A stretch of 64,000 nt of DNA from Sebastes aleutianus (lineage: Eukaryota > Chordata > Actinopteri > Perciformes > Sebastidae), in the NCBI GenBank assembly GCA_916700875.1, contig CAKAKS010000060.1:29358189-29422188 (forward strand), in the 5' to 3' direction. The position numbers were made by a program, and so were the translations under genes. Each line of letters begins with the position of its first letter. Position 1 is the first letter of the stretch. Below the pieces are notes generated by a model. The model was not told the origin of the DNA, ran no database searches, and worked only from the letters and a program-made list of their open reading frames with translations. Shown here one piece after another: positions 1-11,971 of the stretch.

Positions 1-247
1 TATACTGATATACACTTCTTAAAAAAAGTTAAAAAAAAAAAAAAAAGAACATCAACAAAAAAAAAAAAAAAAGGTATTAGAAATGCAGCTATACAGAGTC
101 TTTTAGCTATTCCAGGGGGAGTGAGGTTGACGGTCAGGTGTGACGTCAGGAAGCCAAGGAGCCCGATGTCCAGATGTTCAGTTGGGAAGGGGAGGGGTAG
201 AGGAGAGGGGGGGGTATGTGTGGGAAGGATGAGCAGGAAGAGCTGGG
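1..247 (-). other. rab5a: rab5a 3' untranslated region (start of it)
   Basis: Sequence directly after the rab5a stop codon when read on the minus strand. It is non-coding, with a purine-rich patch at 186-240 (plus strand) and two poly-A runs at 28-46 and 58-72 (poly-T in the transcript sense). The real 3' end of the transcript may lie outside the window, since no convincing polyadenylation signal is visible on the minus strand here. Confidence 0.6.
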
Positions 248-3200
248 TTAGTTACTGCAGCAGGAGCGGCTGGTGGGCTGAGCCGTCTCCGTCAGGTCCA
301 CTCCCCGGTTCCGCCCGCTGCTGGCTCCGGCCGCTTGAGGCTCATTCTTGGGTAGCTTCTTTGCTACAATGACACAGCAACAACATCAGTGATGATATCA
401 CCATAGATAATCAGATAACCCCACCTATGATGACAACAAAAATTAATTCTTGAAGGGGGACCTATTATGCTCATTTTCGGGTGCATACTTATATTTGGGG
501 TTTCTACTAGAACATGTTTACATGATTTAAAGTTCAAAAAAACGCTTTATTTTTCTCATACCGGCTGTATTATGTTGTTTCGTTAAATTATCTGTTTTGT
601 TTTTTTTTGTTAAATGTTTTGTCTAATTGTGCATATATTGTATTATTGCCCTTGAAAATGAGATGGTACATCTCAAGGGGTTATTCCTATTAAAGGGTTT
701 CCACTATAATAATTTATTTTTTCTAACAAACACATAACAAACAACCATTTTGGATAAAGGTCCCTTTAAGGCCCGGCACACCCACACAGGTGTTTTCATT
801 TACTTTGGAATTACGAGTCAACGCAACGCACTAACAATAATAACGTTGTCATTTGTCCTGCCCTAACAGGAAAATGAGGATCTGTCAATCAAGCACAGCC
901 TGCGCTTGAGAAGTCTAATCAGGCAACATGAGTGTTTGTGTGGAGTGTGGGTGTGGAGAGGACTCTCTCACAGACAAACTATCTACTGGCAACACTGTTT
1001 CTACACCTCAAACTACTTCACATTGTGAGCTGACGGGCCTTATTTTGCAAGAAAACTATGCGATTGCTTTTTGCTAGAAAACAGTGTGTTCTTCAAATGC
1101 TAATGGAGCTACAGCTTTCAGATAGTGCATTCTTCAAAGGCCACAGTGTCCTCTAGACAAGCTGAAGGCCGAGCCAATCCTACGTCTCTTCCGGTCTGAC
1201 CAAATGCACAAATACTTCAACAACAACCACCAGGAGGTTTCCATAAAGAGTGGTAAGTACTAGTTCACCTAAGTGAACTTTTGATTTCAGTTCAAGCCTG
1301 GCCTCCAGTATCCATATCCTGCAGTGGCTTTTTCATTGGTCCAGTTCCTCAGTGACAGTGATCGCCTGAATGCATTTGTGTACACATGATATTCCCCAAC
1401 TCTACGGGTTGAAGAGAACAGCCTGAATGCCCCACTGTCTGTCCACAGCTGCTCAGGAGATTGGTGTATCAGGGCTCCAACAGTAGGGCAGATGGTATTT
1501 TAGATGTATTTTAGGGCTGTCAATCGATTAAAATATTTAATCATGTGATTGTCCATAGTTAATCGTGATTAATTGCAAATTAATAGCACATTTTTTTATC
1601 TGTGTAAAATGTGCCTTAAAGGGAGATTTGTCAAGTATTTAATACTCTTATCAACATGGGAGTTGACACATATGTTTGCTTTATGCAAATGTATGTATAT
1701 ATTTATTATTGGTCAATTAACAACACAAAACAACGACACATATTGTCCAGAAACCCTCACAGGTACTGCATTTAGCATAAAGAAATATGCTTAAATCAGA
1801 ACATGGCAAACTGCAGCCCAACAGGCAACAACAGCTGTCAGTGTGTCAGTGTGCTGACTTGACTATGACTTGCCCCAAACTGCATGTGATTATCATAAAG
1901 TGGGCATGTCTGTAAAGGGGAGACTCGTGGGTACCCATAGATCCCATTTTCAGTCACATATCTTGAGGTCAGAGATCAAGGGACCCCTTTGAAAAATGGC
2001 TTTGACAATTTTTTCCTCGCCAAAATTTAGCGCAAGTTTGGAGTGTTATTTAAGCTCCCTTACGACAAGCTAGTATGACATGGTTGGTACCAATGGATAC
2101 CGCTACAACCTCCGAAAGATCGATTGCGTTAATATGTTAAAGAAATTTGTGTCGTCAAAACAAATTGGCAACAACGTGTTATTAATATTTATGTGGTCAA
2201 CCCTACAATATCATCCTTAGGTTTTCTAGTTTCATATGATATCAGTATCTTTACTCTAGCGTTAAAACTGAGCCTGATATAACCTCCAGAAGATGGATTG
2301 TGTTAATGCGTTAAAGAAATTAGCGGCGTTAAAATGAATTTGCATTAGCCCGTTATTATCACATTAACTTTGACAGCCCTAATTTATTTATTTATATATA
2401 TATTAATGATAATTGCGAAAATCTGCATGTAGATAAGATTAGGGAGTTTAAGATGTAAGAGACACTTACCAATGGCCATGAATATCTCATTGACGTTCAT
2501 AGAGGTCTTTGCTGATGTTTCCATAAAAAGCAAGCTGTTATCATCTGCGTATGACTGTGCATCCTACGAAAGAGAAACCAACATCAGGACATCATTCATT
2601 AGAATGACCTCACAGTTTGCATAGTCAAAAAACTAAATGTGGAGGAAGCAAAGTACTAGATCTGATCAGTCAGACAGAGATTGTGTTAATCTGACAAAAT
2701 GTTTCAGTCTGTGAATGTTTTATATTAGCTTCAACAGACTTTGACAACTTCCAATGTATTTGTAAAGATTTCTCTGGTTCTGTTTACATAATTAATTAAT
2801 TAATAATGACTTAAAATGACACAAACCTGGAAGTCCAGTGCTCTCTTGTTTGCGAGATCAGCCTTGTTCCCAGCCAGAGCTATTACAATGTTTGGACTGG
2901 CTTGTCTCTGAAGCTCTTTAACCCAGTTCTTCGCCCGTACAAATGACTCCTGGCAAGCAAAACAGGGAGGGGGAGGGGTAGTGGGGGGGGGGGTGACTCA
3001 GTTAGTGAAAATAACAATAAGACCCCATGTGATGGAAAGATGAGGACAACAGGAGCCTTCCTGTGATGTCTGGCTATGCTTTTGCTCATCTTTTGATCAA
3101 GTGCAGAACAGAGGCACATTAAAAAATTACGCATTTGATGAAATATGAAACTAAAGTAAAGTACATGAAACGTGGGTGACATGCTTGTTCTTTGAGTTTT

Positions 3201-5375
3201 GAAGAGAAGGACATATCTTTGTTCAAGACCTTGTCTTTAAAAAGATCATCATCCCATTTTTGTGACTTCTTTCAAGCACAATTTACAAATAGAATATAAC
3301 TAAATCAGCTGCTGCCGTAGACGCAGCTGTTTTTCCGATGTTAAGGCTGTTTTCAGATTTAATCAACATCTTTAATACTAGAAGACACTCTCTGTTAAAT
3401 ATATAAACTTTGTGGAGGTTAACAAAGTCCATTATGTTCTCTTTGTAATTAAATCTATCAGCACATAAGGTATATTTACACATATTTGTGAGCGTTGTCA
3501 TGCCAACCCTTTCGGAGTCAAGTGACTAATTAGGTCTAAATACATTGTCTGTAACACAACTGTGTTGTCATTTCTAAATTTGTCAAGATACCAAAATAAG
3601 TTGGGGTTTTTTTTGGCCTGACTGTTACTAAGACATTTTTAACTGGAAACGGCCACTATCTCTCTTCCTCATTCACAACAATGTCATTCCAGCTACGGTT
3701 AGTGAAAGCAGCGCTGGTCAACAGCAACCACATGACAGAAAAGCTGGCACCTGACTCACCTCATTTGTTATATCATACACCACAATGGCTGCCTGGGCAC
3801 CTCTGTAGTACATTGGAGCCAGACTGTGGTAGCGCTCCTGACCAGCTGTGTCCCAGATTTCAAACTTGACTGTTGTGTCGTCCAAACATACCGTCTGAGT
3901 CAGGAAGGCAGCTGCAGGTGCACAAAGCAGAGGAGCCAGTGACAAATGGGCATGTTAGCTACTGAGACACACAAAACGTGTTTCTGCGAAGGCAATAATT
4001 TAAGACCAATGCTGGAGGCACAAACACACATACTAGGAGGATTATCTGGTTGACTTAGTCCACATTTTGGAAAAGCGGGCCCTAGAGATATCAAACATGT
4101 TTTATACTGATAATCCAAAAACTGGATGGGTGCTGAAGCATGAAGTAGGGTGAGATTCACTCACATTTAGTTTTAATTTTTATTTCCTCTGGAAAGATTA
4201 ATTGACAGCAAAACACCCTGTTCACATTCAGTCAGTTACACACACTCACACCAGGAAACTGCCCAGTACAACTTCACTTTTGCTGTTCTGGGTATCATAA
4301 CAGCAACCTTTGGGTCACAAACCTGGAATTTGATTCAACCATATCCAGTAAGCAGCATGTTTGCCAAAGGGCAATTAGTGTAAGATTATGTAGATGATAA
4401 CTGACTGCTTTAATCTCACATAAACTGCTGAACACACCAGGATTTAGATATGGAGGTCCAGGAATTCACCTAACTAGTGCAGTGCCTGTTTGGGGTGTGA
4501 CTTATCTCGCGGTATTGTTGCTGGAAGTGTTGTCGGGACGTGCCTGTTTGGAGCATTTTGAAAACCGCTCATTGATTCCGGGGAAGTGAAGAAGAGTTTG
4601 GTTGTAACGTTAGTATATTGAGTATCCAGCAGCAAAAGCGAACTGCAGTCAATGAGCTGCAGCCTGTAAAGGCCCGCTATGGACGACATGATCGACTCAG
4701 TCCGCAGAGCCCTGAAGCCCCGCCCCCGCACAGACTGCTATCGCTCGTTTATTCAAAGTTTATTAATGTTGAACATGTCGCGTGTTCAAATTGCACCAAG
4801 TACGACACTGCACATCCTCGGGTCCCCAGCAATACACCCGTCAAGTGTGAAATAGACTGAATGAACGGTTCACAAGATATGCGAAGGACATACGTACGTA
4901 CATACAGAGATTCCTCACTTTATAGTTCAATTATTTCTTCAGTTCTCTGTTTCTACCGGCCATTTTCACACTCACAATTCTCCATCTACTCTTCATTTCC
5001 CTTCTTTTCAAATGAATCGTTTTCGTATTTACTTACTGGGAACTATGACTCTTGTGACAGCTATTTGCTTGCACCCTTATGAAGAAGAGCTCGATATTCA
5101 ATGCTCACTCCACTGTGTGACTCATTGGAAGTCTCCGCCAGTAATATCCTTGCATACAATTTTCCAGGCCTGTTCACAGGAAAAACGCCAGAACAACAAA
5201 GATACATACCTCCGATTGTGCTTTCTTGGAATTCGTGAAACTGTCCCTTGACGAAACGAAGTACAAGACTTGACTTCCCCACGGCTGACTCTCCTAAAAG
5301 CACAAGTTTGAACTGGCAGATCTTGTTGCCTGCGTTTGGCCCATTGGGTCGTGTAGCTCCGCCTCTACCTGCCAT
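248..5375 (-). CDS. rab5a: Rab5a small GTPase, five coding exons, complete
   Basis: Coding exons read on the minus strand: 5375-5210, 3911-3760, 2949-2827, 2563-2470 and 363-248 (stop TAA at 250-248). All junctions are GT-AG and the phases join, giving 216 aa against 215 in human. Seen: P-loop GESAVGKS at residues 28-35, switch I with QESTIG ending at 55, switch II WDTAGQERYHS from 75 with catalytic Gln80, NKAD at 134-137, SAK at 164-166, and C-terminal CCSN, the double-cysteine geranylgeranylation signal. HEFQESTIG and TNEESF favour paralogue A; RAB5C has HEYQESTIG and TNTDTF. The C-terminal hypervariable stretch (PQAAGASSGRNRG) is divergent, as usual in this family. Known role: GTP-dependent switch on early endosomes that recruits EEA1, rabaptin-5 and VPS34 for homotypic fusion. 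The divergent neighbour efhb supports orthology. Start is the only in-frame ATG before the MAGRGG-type N-terminus. Confidence 0.96.
450..771 (-). mobile_element. Composite remnant: TTAA-type MITE end plus LINE-like tail
   Basis: Positions 452-545 are a diverged reverse-oriented copy of the end of the MITE at 10601-11122 (shared features: GGGACCTATTATGCTCATTTTC-like start, TACTTATATTTGG, ACTAGAACATGTTTA). The opposite end (AAAGGTCCCTTTAA) is at 757-770. The middle, about 645-720, with ATGAGATGGTACATCTCAAGG, resembles a non-LTR retrotransposon tail, suggesting a nested insertion. It lies in rab5a intron 5. Confidence 0.45.
1512..2381 (+). mobile_element. TAGGGCTGTCAA-family DNA element, copy 1
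   Basis: Terminal inverted repeats TAGGGCTGTCAA (1512) and TTTGACAGCCCTA (ends 2381) bound about 870 bp of non-coding DNA with ATTAATCGTGATTAA-like palindromes near the ends. Four further copies of the same sequence occur in the window (26868, 33553, 59777, 62888). No transposase ORF is present, so it is non-autonomous; the termini are hAT-like, but no clear 8-bp duplication was seen. It lies within rab5a intron 5. Confidence 0.8.
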
Positions 5376-6683
5376 GTCACGCTGCCCGGTCTCTTCCTCT
5401 GGACGCTGACGTACTGTGGAAACCTGTAGAAAATACCTGAGCAGGAGAGAGAACAGAAAGCAATCAGTTTCACATAAAAAGTCTAAAAGATTCAAAAATC
5501 AATGTCAGGTTGAATTTTACAGGTTTGCTAAGTTTATAAGAAATTAAGCAACATTTTACTGTCTGCAAATATGAATCATTATTACAAGACAAGCGCAAAT
5601 TGATTGTTGTTTTATTTAGCCTTAAATCATGCTACCTATTTTAAAATCATAAGTTTTTTATCTGTAGGTGAATGAGCCTTAAACTTAGTGGACATAGTAC
5701 AGAGAACATAAAAAAAAACGTACAAGCAAACACAACCAGGCCTAGGTTTTATGTAGAAAATGCTGCTGCTTAACTTCATAAGTTTCTTACAAAGTAAAAA
5801 AGTCCAGGTATGCAGCTCATTAATGACCAATACCACTTCCCAAATCGTGGTATGAGCAACTCCAAAAATGAAATTTACTAAAGCAGCATACCTGGTTAAC
5901 GTTGTAGCTGTCATTTCTTATAACTCATACCGTACGCGTGTACTGTTAACTCAAGATCATTCTTGGTTCAATCGAGATTTCAAAATATGTTCTACCTTAC
6001 TTTATGTAAAATTTTGACAAAAAAATACTATTTTGAAGTACATGATTTCAGAAACCGTCGACTAAAAAGTGTCATTTAGAAACTAAAATGTTTGTGTGTT
6101 ATCTTTGTAGAATGGAGGAAATATTGAGAAATTTAAATGTCATATGTTTTACGCTGTTGTTCCATAAAACAAGTAGTCAAAACCCAGAGGCCAAAAATGT
6201 AACAGATGACATAATGACCATGGAGGGAAAATTACTGTAGTTCACTACACACTGAGTCAACAAGAGTTTCACATTACCAGCCACACTTTTTTTCCTCTTC
6301 AAAAAAATAGTTGGTTGCTTGCCATAACTAGCTGAGCAAATAAGTGTAACAGGTAGGGCAAAAGACATGCGAGGGTTTGGCTCATATTGTAGTGAGAGTT
6401 CCTCCTGACCCCAACATTTTGACATCTGAACTTCTGCTTCCAAAGTTCCCAAAGCTTCTCACCTGTTTACCAAATTTAACTGCAACATCTAGAAAAGTAA
6501 AAAAAAAATCGACCAACTGGTGTAACTGCAACAACAAAACCTCTGGCAACACTTGCTTGTAGCTTTAAAGTTATGTGAGGCAGACTATCACAAAAGGGGG
6601 ATTAGTCACACACGAGTCTGGGCACATTATGGGAATATGTTTCAAGGTTAAGTTACAGACAGGTTTTCTATTTAGCTACATTT

Positions 6684-7092
6684 AAGGAGCTGTACACCCG
6701 GCGGTGCCTCAGGAAGTCCCTGAGGGTCATTAAGGACACGACACACCCACAACAGCCTGTTCTCCCTCCTGCCCTCTGGTAGAAGATACAGGACCCCCAG
6801 GACTCACACCAGCAGACTGAGGAACAGTTTTGTCCCCCCAGGCCATCAGACTTTTAAATAGATAATTCATACGACACCTTCTCACACAAAAATATATCTT
6901 ATACTGTATATACTGAATATGATCTTAATGTATATGTTCTTAATATGCCCTTGTACAAAGTATTTCCTTCTATAATTGTAATGTAATTGTAATGTAAATG
7001 TAATATAACGTATTATTATTTGAATTGAGCTTCCCAGCAAAAAAGTATTTCACACGATTGTTACTGTATAACAGGCGTGACAATAAACATCT
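6684..7092 (+). mobile_element. 3' end of a non-LTR retrotransposon (LINE)
   Basis: Translation of 6684-6860 gives a degenerate reverse-transcriptase C-terminal tract (LYTRRCLRKSLRVIKD, THPQQPVLPPAL) with an in-frame stop, followed by an AT-rich 3' UTR ending in ACAATAAA and a short TCTTGAATCTTGAATCTT tail at about 7081-7109. Such tails mark teleost L2/CR1/Rex-like LINEs. It is a dead 5'-truncated copy in rab5a intron 1. Confidence 0.7.
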
Positions 7093-7735
7093 TGAATCTT
7101 GAATCTTTAAGGTGAATATCAACATAAACCAGATTAACCAGACAACATCAGATTCTCCCTGTAACTTGGGATATTATTATTATTACCACCAACCAACCAG
7201 GGAAACACAGCGTCAGTCCAATAATATGACTGTCTACTTCGTAGGAAACGCGTTACGACACAGAGTTAACCACAAATAACCTGTTATTAAGGCCATCAGA
7301 CTTTTAAATAGATAATTCATACGACACCTTCTCACACAAAAATATATCTTATACTGTATAGATTTTCTTAATGTATATGTTATTAATATGCCTGTATATG
7401 TTCTTAATATGCCCTTGTACAAAGTATTTCCTTTTATAATTGTAATGTAAATGTAATATAACTTATTATTGTTTTAATGGAGCTCTCCAGCAAAAAAGTA
7501 TTTCACACGAATGTGTAACTGTATAACCGGCGTGACAATAAATATCTTGAATCTTTAAGGTGAATAACAACATAAACCAGATTAACCAGACAACATCAGC
7601 TTCTCCCTGTACCTTGGGATATTATTATTATTACAACCAACCAACCAAGAAAAACACAGCATCATTCCAATAATATGACCAACAACTTCGTGGGAATCTT
7701 GTTACGACACAGAGTTAAACCACAAATAACCTGTG
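6841..7735. repeat. Direct tandem duplication, 450-bp unit
   Basis: Unit 1 (6841-7290) and unit 2 (7291-about 7735) both start GGCCATCAGACTTTTAAATA and run through the LINE tail into the same flanking DNA (AGATTAACCAGACAACATCAG, then a TTATTATTATTAC tract, then TTACGACACAGAGTTAA). Unit 2 differs by small indels and has an extra short tail. The duplication therefore happened after the LINE insertion and copied element and flank together. Confidence 0.85.
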
Positions 7736-7874
7736 ATGTTGTTGTTGCCTGTCTCGAATTAGCAGAGTAATGACTGCTAGCTGTAGCAACAAAGCTACCT
7801 ATTTAAGTTCAGAGCCTCTAAGTCAGCACAACACCTATCAAGAAACATCATTTCACCTGTGTAATGTTTGTTTC

Positions 7875-8105
7875 AAGATTCAAGAGTTTTATTTGCCATT
7901 TGCACCAAGGTAATTACAGTACAAAATAAGTAGCACATTCAACTCAACACAATAAATAAATAAATTATTAAAATATAAAAGTGTAGCCTTCAGTGTAGTC
8001 AATAAGTAAACTAAACTACCCTCTGCATAGGAACGATACACCCAGAATACAAATATACAGTATATATGCTCCATGACCATGTTAAAAGAACTTGTAGCTC
8101 TCATA
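7875..8105 (-). mobile_element. Probable reverse-oriented LINE/SINE tail
   Basis: Begins with CAAGATTCAAGAGTTTTATTTG, the reverse complement of an AATAAA ... TCTTGAATCTTG tail like that at about 7090, and continues AT-rich with no ORF. It resembles a short 5'-truncated retroelement copy inserted in the opposite orientation; the internal limit is uncertain. Confidence 0.4.
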
Positions 8106-8280
8106 AAAATATCTTTAAAAAAAGAAATAATTAATATATTTCAGACAATTACACAGTGGAAGGCAGCATATTGCACAGCATTACAGAAATTAGAGTTTCA
8201 ATCTGTGTAGTATCGTACACACCAAGCTCATACACACACTAAGATATGACATTTAACTCTACATGACGTTTGAGAAATAG

Positions 8281-8772
8281 AGTAAAATTAAATAAAATAA
8301 AGTAAAGTAAAATAAGATAAAGAAAAATAAAATAAAGTAAAATAAAATAAAGTAAAGTAAAATAAAATAAAATAAAGTAAAATAAAGTTAAATAAAATAA
8401 AATGAAGTAAAATAAAATAAAATAAAGAAAAATAAAATAAAGTAAAATAAAATAAAGTAAAGTAAAGTAAAATAAAATAAAGTAAAGTAAAGTAAAATAA
8501 AATAAAGTAAAGTAAAGTAAAATAAAATAAAGTAAAATAAAGTTAAATAAAATAAAATGAAGTAAAATAAAATAAAATAAAGTAAAGTAAAATAAAATAA
8601 AGAAAAATAAAATAAAGTAAAATAAAATAAAGTAAAGTAAAATAAAATAAAGTAAAGTAAAATAAAATAAAGTAAAGTAAAATAAAATAAAATAAAGTAA
8701 AATAAAGTTAAATAAAATAAAATGAAGTAAAATAAAATAAAATAAAGTAAAATAAAATAAAGTAAAATAAAA
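8281..8772. repeat. AATAA/AGTAA pentanucleotide satellite, about 490 bp
   Basis: Nearly uninterrupted array of 5-bp units AATAA, AGTAA and occasionally AGTTA, AGAAA and ATGAA. Higher-order blocks of roughly 150-200 bp recur (for example AATAAAGTTAAATAAAATAAA near 8383, 8540 and 8703), indicating segmental duplication inside the array. It lies in the presumed rab5a intron 1. Confidence 0.95.
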
Positions 8773-8802
8773 TTGACAAAGATAAAAATATATACTAAAA
8801 TG

Positions 8803-9010
8803 AAGGAGACTTTATTGATCCCAGGGGGTCTCTTATATAAACATAAAGAAATGTAAGTAACATGTAAGTAACATGTAAGTTATGTACATAAACACAATAT
8901 ATGTAAAGAAATATAAACTAATAAAATGAGAAATTAAGAAATATGTACAAATATTTGTAATATATAACAAATAACCACAGTGCAAATAAGTAAATACTGA
9001 GAGAACACAA
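8803..9010 (-). mobile_element. Retroelement tail (ACTTTATTGATCCC type)
   Basis: Starts with GGAGACTTTATTGATCCCAGG, related to the tails at 9938, 12427, 13603 and 30489, followed by AT-rich sequence with repeated ATGTAAGTAAC words at about 8850-8880. Probably the reverse-oriented 3' end of a non-LTR element. Extent is approximate. Confidence 0.45.
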
Positions 9011-9289
9011 CATGATGCTAGTTTAGGGTGTGTACAGCTAATGTGACAGCTAGCTAGCTAACCTTAGCTTAGCATTAATATAGTGAACTCTCTCCTCAAT
9101 CAGTGGACTAAACACAAGAGTCACAGTTATATATTATAAACGTAGGTTAACGTAGTGTAATATAAACATGACGACTGATGCGGATTCACAACGTTAAGTT
9201 ACAATGCTAACTAGCTTTGGCCCTTCCACTGTGGCTAACACAGTGAAGCTAACGTTGTTTAGCTATAACTGCAAGGACTATAGAAAGAA

Positions 9290-9500
9290 GGTAAGGACAC
9301 TGGTATTGCGATATGGAGTTTCGCGCATGCTTAGTGTAACTCAAGCTGCGTATTGGCGCACCAGATTCTACTGCGCATGCGCTAAACCACCCCGGAGATA
9401 TGACGCATTGATGACGCGTGGACCCAGCCTCCCTTCCAGAGGCCGTGGCCGCATCGGGAGGAGCCCGCAGGTTAGCTCCATTAGCTAGTAAATATCAGCT
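9290..9500. promoter_or_regulatory. CpG-containing promoter-like block with NRF1-type palindrome
   Basis: This block stands out from the AT-rich surroundings. It contains TGCGCATGCGC at 9372-9382, which is the NRF1 core palindrome, another CGCGCATGC at about 9322-9330, and two TGACGC CRE-like motifs at about 9401-9416. NRF1 and CRE sites are typical of TATA-less housekeeping promoters, which fits rab5a. The block sits just inside the proposed first intron of rab5a, so transcription may start here or in the adjacent exon. Confidence 0.5.
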
Positions 9501-9506
9501 ACTCAC

Positions 9507-9760
9507 CTACCAAACAAGAGAGAGAGCCAGTTATGGTGAATCTTCTGGGGTTAATCTTTGTTGTCTGTTGTCACAGTGTGTGGATCATCCAGCGAGCTGC
9601 AGTATAACGTTATGTTTCATTAAAGGCTCCTCGATGTCTCTCTCCCACTTCTTTCTCTCAACTTCCCCTTTTCGCATTGAACGAAGGATGATGACAGATC
9701 GGATGACTGGAACTGACAATCCGCCTACGTCATAGTGAGACGGACCAATCAAATGCTCGG
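9507..9760 (-). other. rab5a: Probable rab5a 5' non-coding exon
   Basis: On the minus strand a good donor (TTGGTAG followed by GTGAGT) lies at 9507/9506, in non-repetitive DNA upstream of the first coding exon. That exon has acceptor choices at about 5437 or 5424, so a 5' UTR exon spliced across a 4-kb intron is plausible and matches the vertebrate rab5a gene plan. The upper limit is approximate because no TATA box or clear initiator was seen. Exon status is inferred, not shown. Confidence 0.45.
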
Positions 9761-9937
9761 GTTTATTCCCAATTTATTGGTATCCAAAAAACAACTACAA
9801 GACACAGAAAATAAAAGACTATTAAGACGAGATATTAGGTCGAAAATAAGCAGTTAAAAGCAGTCTGTCCAGTACTTTAATATAAATAAATAGCAAAACG
9901 ATTATTCGTCATATTTGTGATTGACTATTAATTTACA

Positions 9938-10555
9938 TAGATAGATAGATAGTAACTTTATTGATCCCGAGGGAAATTCAAGTTTCCAGCATCACAGTTC
10001 CATAGTGCAAAACATGTTTGTAAAAAGGCAGTAAAAAAGTTAGTACTATAAAAGTACAAAGTACAAAAAAAATATACCAGATATAAAAATACAAGGAGAT
10101 GAAGAAAAACTGTTAAAACTGAATATAGTGCAGGGTAACAGCTGTGAGACAGGACTATTAAAAAGTGCAGAAGAGACTGTTAAAAAATGAGTATAGTGCA
10201 GGGTAACTCCAGTAGCTTAGTCTAGTGCACTGTGTGCATCAGCTAACACAGTAATAAAAAGTGCTAAACAAAGTGTAAAAAATATGAATCATTTAAATAA
10301 AAGGAAGTATAAAAATAGGAGCAGTATATACAGTATTGACAATAAACAGACTATTAACAAAATTGCACAAGTGGAAAATTATATTGCACAGTGAGAATGA
10401 ATGAATGCAATTCCACCTGAAAATATCAGGTTATTATCAGGATATTATCAGTTTTTGGTGTGTAAGTGTAAGTGGTCTACTGGGAGCAGTGCTGGTTGTG
10501 GAGTCTGACAGCTGCAGTAAGGAAGGACCTGCAATAGCGCTCTTTCACACACTTA
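9938..10555 (-). mobile_element. Non-LTR retroelement 3' fragment with ATAG tail
   Basis: An ATAGATAGATAG tail at 9938-9952 is followed by TAACTTTATTGATCCCGAGG and then a longer body (CAAGTTTCCAGCATCACAG, CAGGGTAACAGCTGTGA, GGAGCAGTGCTGGTTGTGG, AGGAAGGACCTGCAATAGCG). The same 5' portion recurs at 12427, 13616 and 30489, so it is a dispersed family. Read on the minus strand, the ATAG tract would be the 3' tail. It is the longest copy in the window. Confidence 0.65.
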
Positions 10556-10600
10556 TCTGACTTTCCAAAAAAACTACAAGACACAGAAAATAAAAGAATA

Positions 10601-11122
10601 TTAAAGGTCCCATAGTGTAAAAAGTGAGATTTTAATGTCTTTTATATTATAAAGCAGGTTTAAGTGATATATAAATACTGTTAAACTATCAAAACCCTCA
10701 ATATACGGAGGAATACACACAGCTCATATTAAGAAATTGCGTGTTTGAAACAAGCCGTTAGGATTTCTGTCCATTTGTGATGTCACAAATATACAATATA
10801 TTTAGACCATTACACGGTTTTAAAACATAAACATTCAAAATGTGTCCCAGTTTATTTCCTGTTGCAGTGTCTGTAAATAACATCAGCTGACAGGAGGTAA
10901 ACATGGACCCAAGCTGTTGCCTAGCAACGCAATTATGTTGCAATTCTGTTGAAATGCACTAAAACGGAGCATTTCAGACAGAGGGTAAATACAGGTATAT
11001 TCAGGCGGACAGTATGAGGAAAATAAAGTTGTTTTTTTAACATTACAGCATGTAAACATGTTCTAGTAGAAACACAAAATACAAGTATGGACCTGAAAAT
11101 GAGCACGATATGGGACCTTTAA
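10601..11122. mobile_element. TTAA-flanked MITE carrying a perfect X-box
   Basis: Begins TTAAAGGTCCCATA and ends TATGGGACCTTTAA, exact 14-bp inverted termini whose outer TTAA fits a TTAA target site, as used by piggyBac-type transposases. The interior has no ORF. It contains GTTGCCTAGCAAC at 10916-10928, a palindromic RFX X-box. I recognise the sequence as a common dispersed teleost repeat (recalled, not searched). It lies between the rab5a promoter and efhb. Confidence 0.8.
10916..10928. promoter_or_regulatory. Perfect X-box 13-mer inside the MITE
   Basis: GTTGCCTAGCAAC matches the RFX consensus (RYYNYY, 1-3 bp spacer, RRNRAC). Its reverse complement is identical to the efhb-proximal X-box at 12797-12809. 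It is about 2.1 kb upstream of the efhb start codon. Function is unknown. Confidence 0.55.
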
Positions 11123-11254
11123 GACTTTCATCGAGATATTAGGCATAAAAAGAAGCAGTTAAAGCAGTCTGTCCAGTACTTTAATATAAATAAATACCAA
11201 AACGATTATTTGTCGTATTTGTGATTGACCATTCATTTACATAACTAACATTAA

Positions 11255-11259
11255 GTGTA

Positions 11260-11298
<39 letters not shown>

Positions 11299-11345
11299 AT
11301 GTGTATGTATGTATATGTGTGTGTATGTGTATGTATGTATGTATA
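11255..11345. repeat. TA/TG-rich microsatellite
   Basis: Alternating TATATA and GTATGT tract. The small plus-strand ORF across it is a repeat artefact. Confidence 0.9.
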
Positions 11346-11963
11346 TATTGTGTGTTGTTTTGCATGTGCATATTGTATATTATAAATTGTATATTATAAA
11401 TAAAAAATTTGCGCATATAAGAAAAGATAACAAATTAGTTAATATGATTAAGATAAATATGTAAGTAATGAATTAGTATTGTGATTAAGTTATATTATAA
11501 GTAATGAATTGGTATCCTGGAGTGATAACAAATTTATATTTTGATAAGGATAATTATATCAGTAATTAATTTATATTTCTGTATGACACAGATTAAAGGT
11601 AATAATTATAGTTAGAATAATTATAAATAATAATAATTATAGTTAGACAAATTAAGGAACATCTAATTAGAGTATATGTATGGCTCCTTTTTGAATATGT
11701 AAATCAAGGCATCAAGTGTTTGACAATTTATTTTTCTTACGTTTTTCATTGTATGTAAATACTACTTGTTTCTGATTGTCCACTTGTTGGTATGATAATT
11801 CTTTTTCTTTATTTTTTCTCTCTCTTTTTTTGTATTCTACATGTTCGAAATAAATTTTGAAATGAAAAATGAAATAAGTCATACAAATGTCACATTATTA
11901 TCCCAATTTTATATTCACATACAAAATATTATTAAATACCCTTTTATGATTGAACGGTTTGAT
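11346..11963. other. AT-rich intergenic DNA
   Basis: No gene, splice-bounded exon or recognised element seen. It is strongly AT-rich with short internal similarities (AATGAATTAGTATTGTGATTA near 11467, TAATAATTATAGTTAGA near 11600 and 11630). Confidence 0.5.
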
Positions 11964-11971
11964 GTTGCTAG

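Noticed and set aside
121..372. 83-codon plus-strand ORF
   Set aside because: It is antisense to the rab5a final exon and 3' UTR, where the minus strand encodes the conserved C-terminus ending CCSN.
4618..5251. Plus-strand ORFs and an internal ATG-started frame at 4679 in rab5a intron 2
   Set aside because: Sequence such as TCAAGTGTGAAATAGACTGA and CATACGTACGTACATACAGA looks like a dispersed element; no splice links, and part overlaps rab5a exon 2 antisense.
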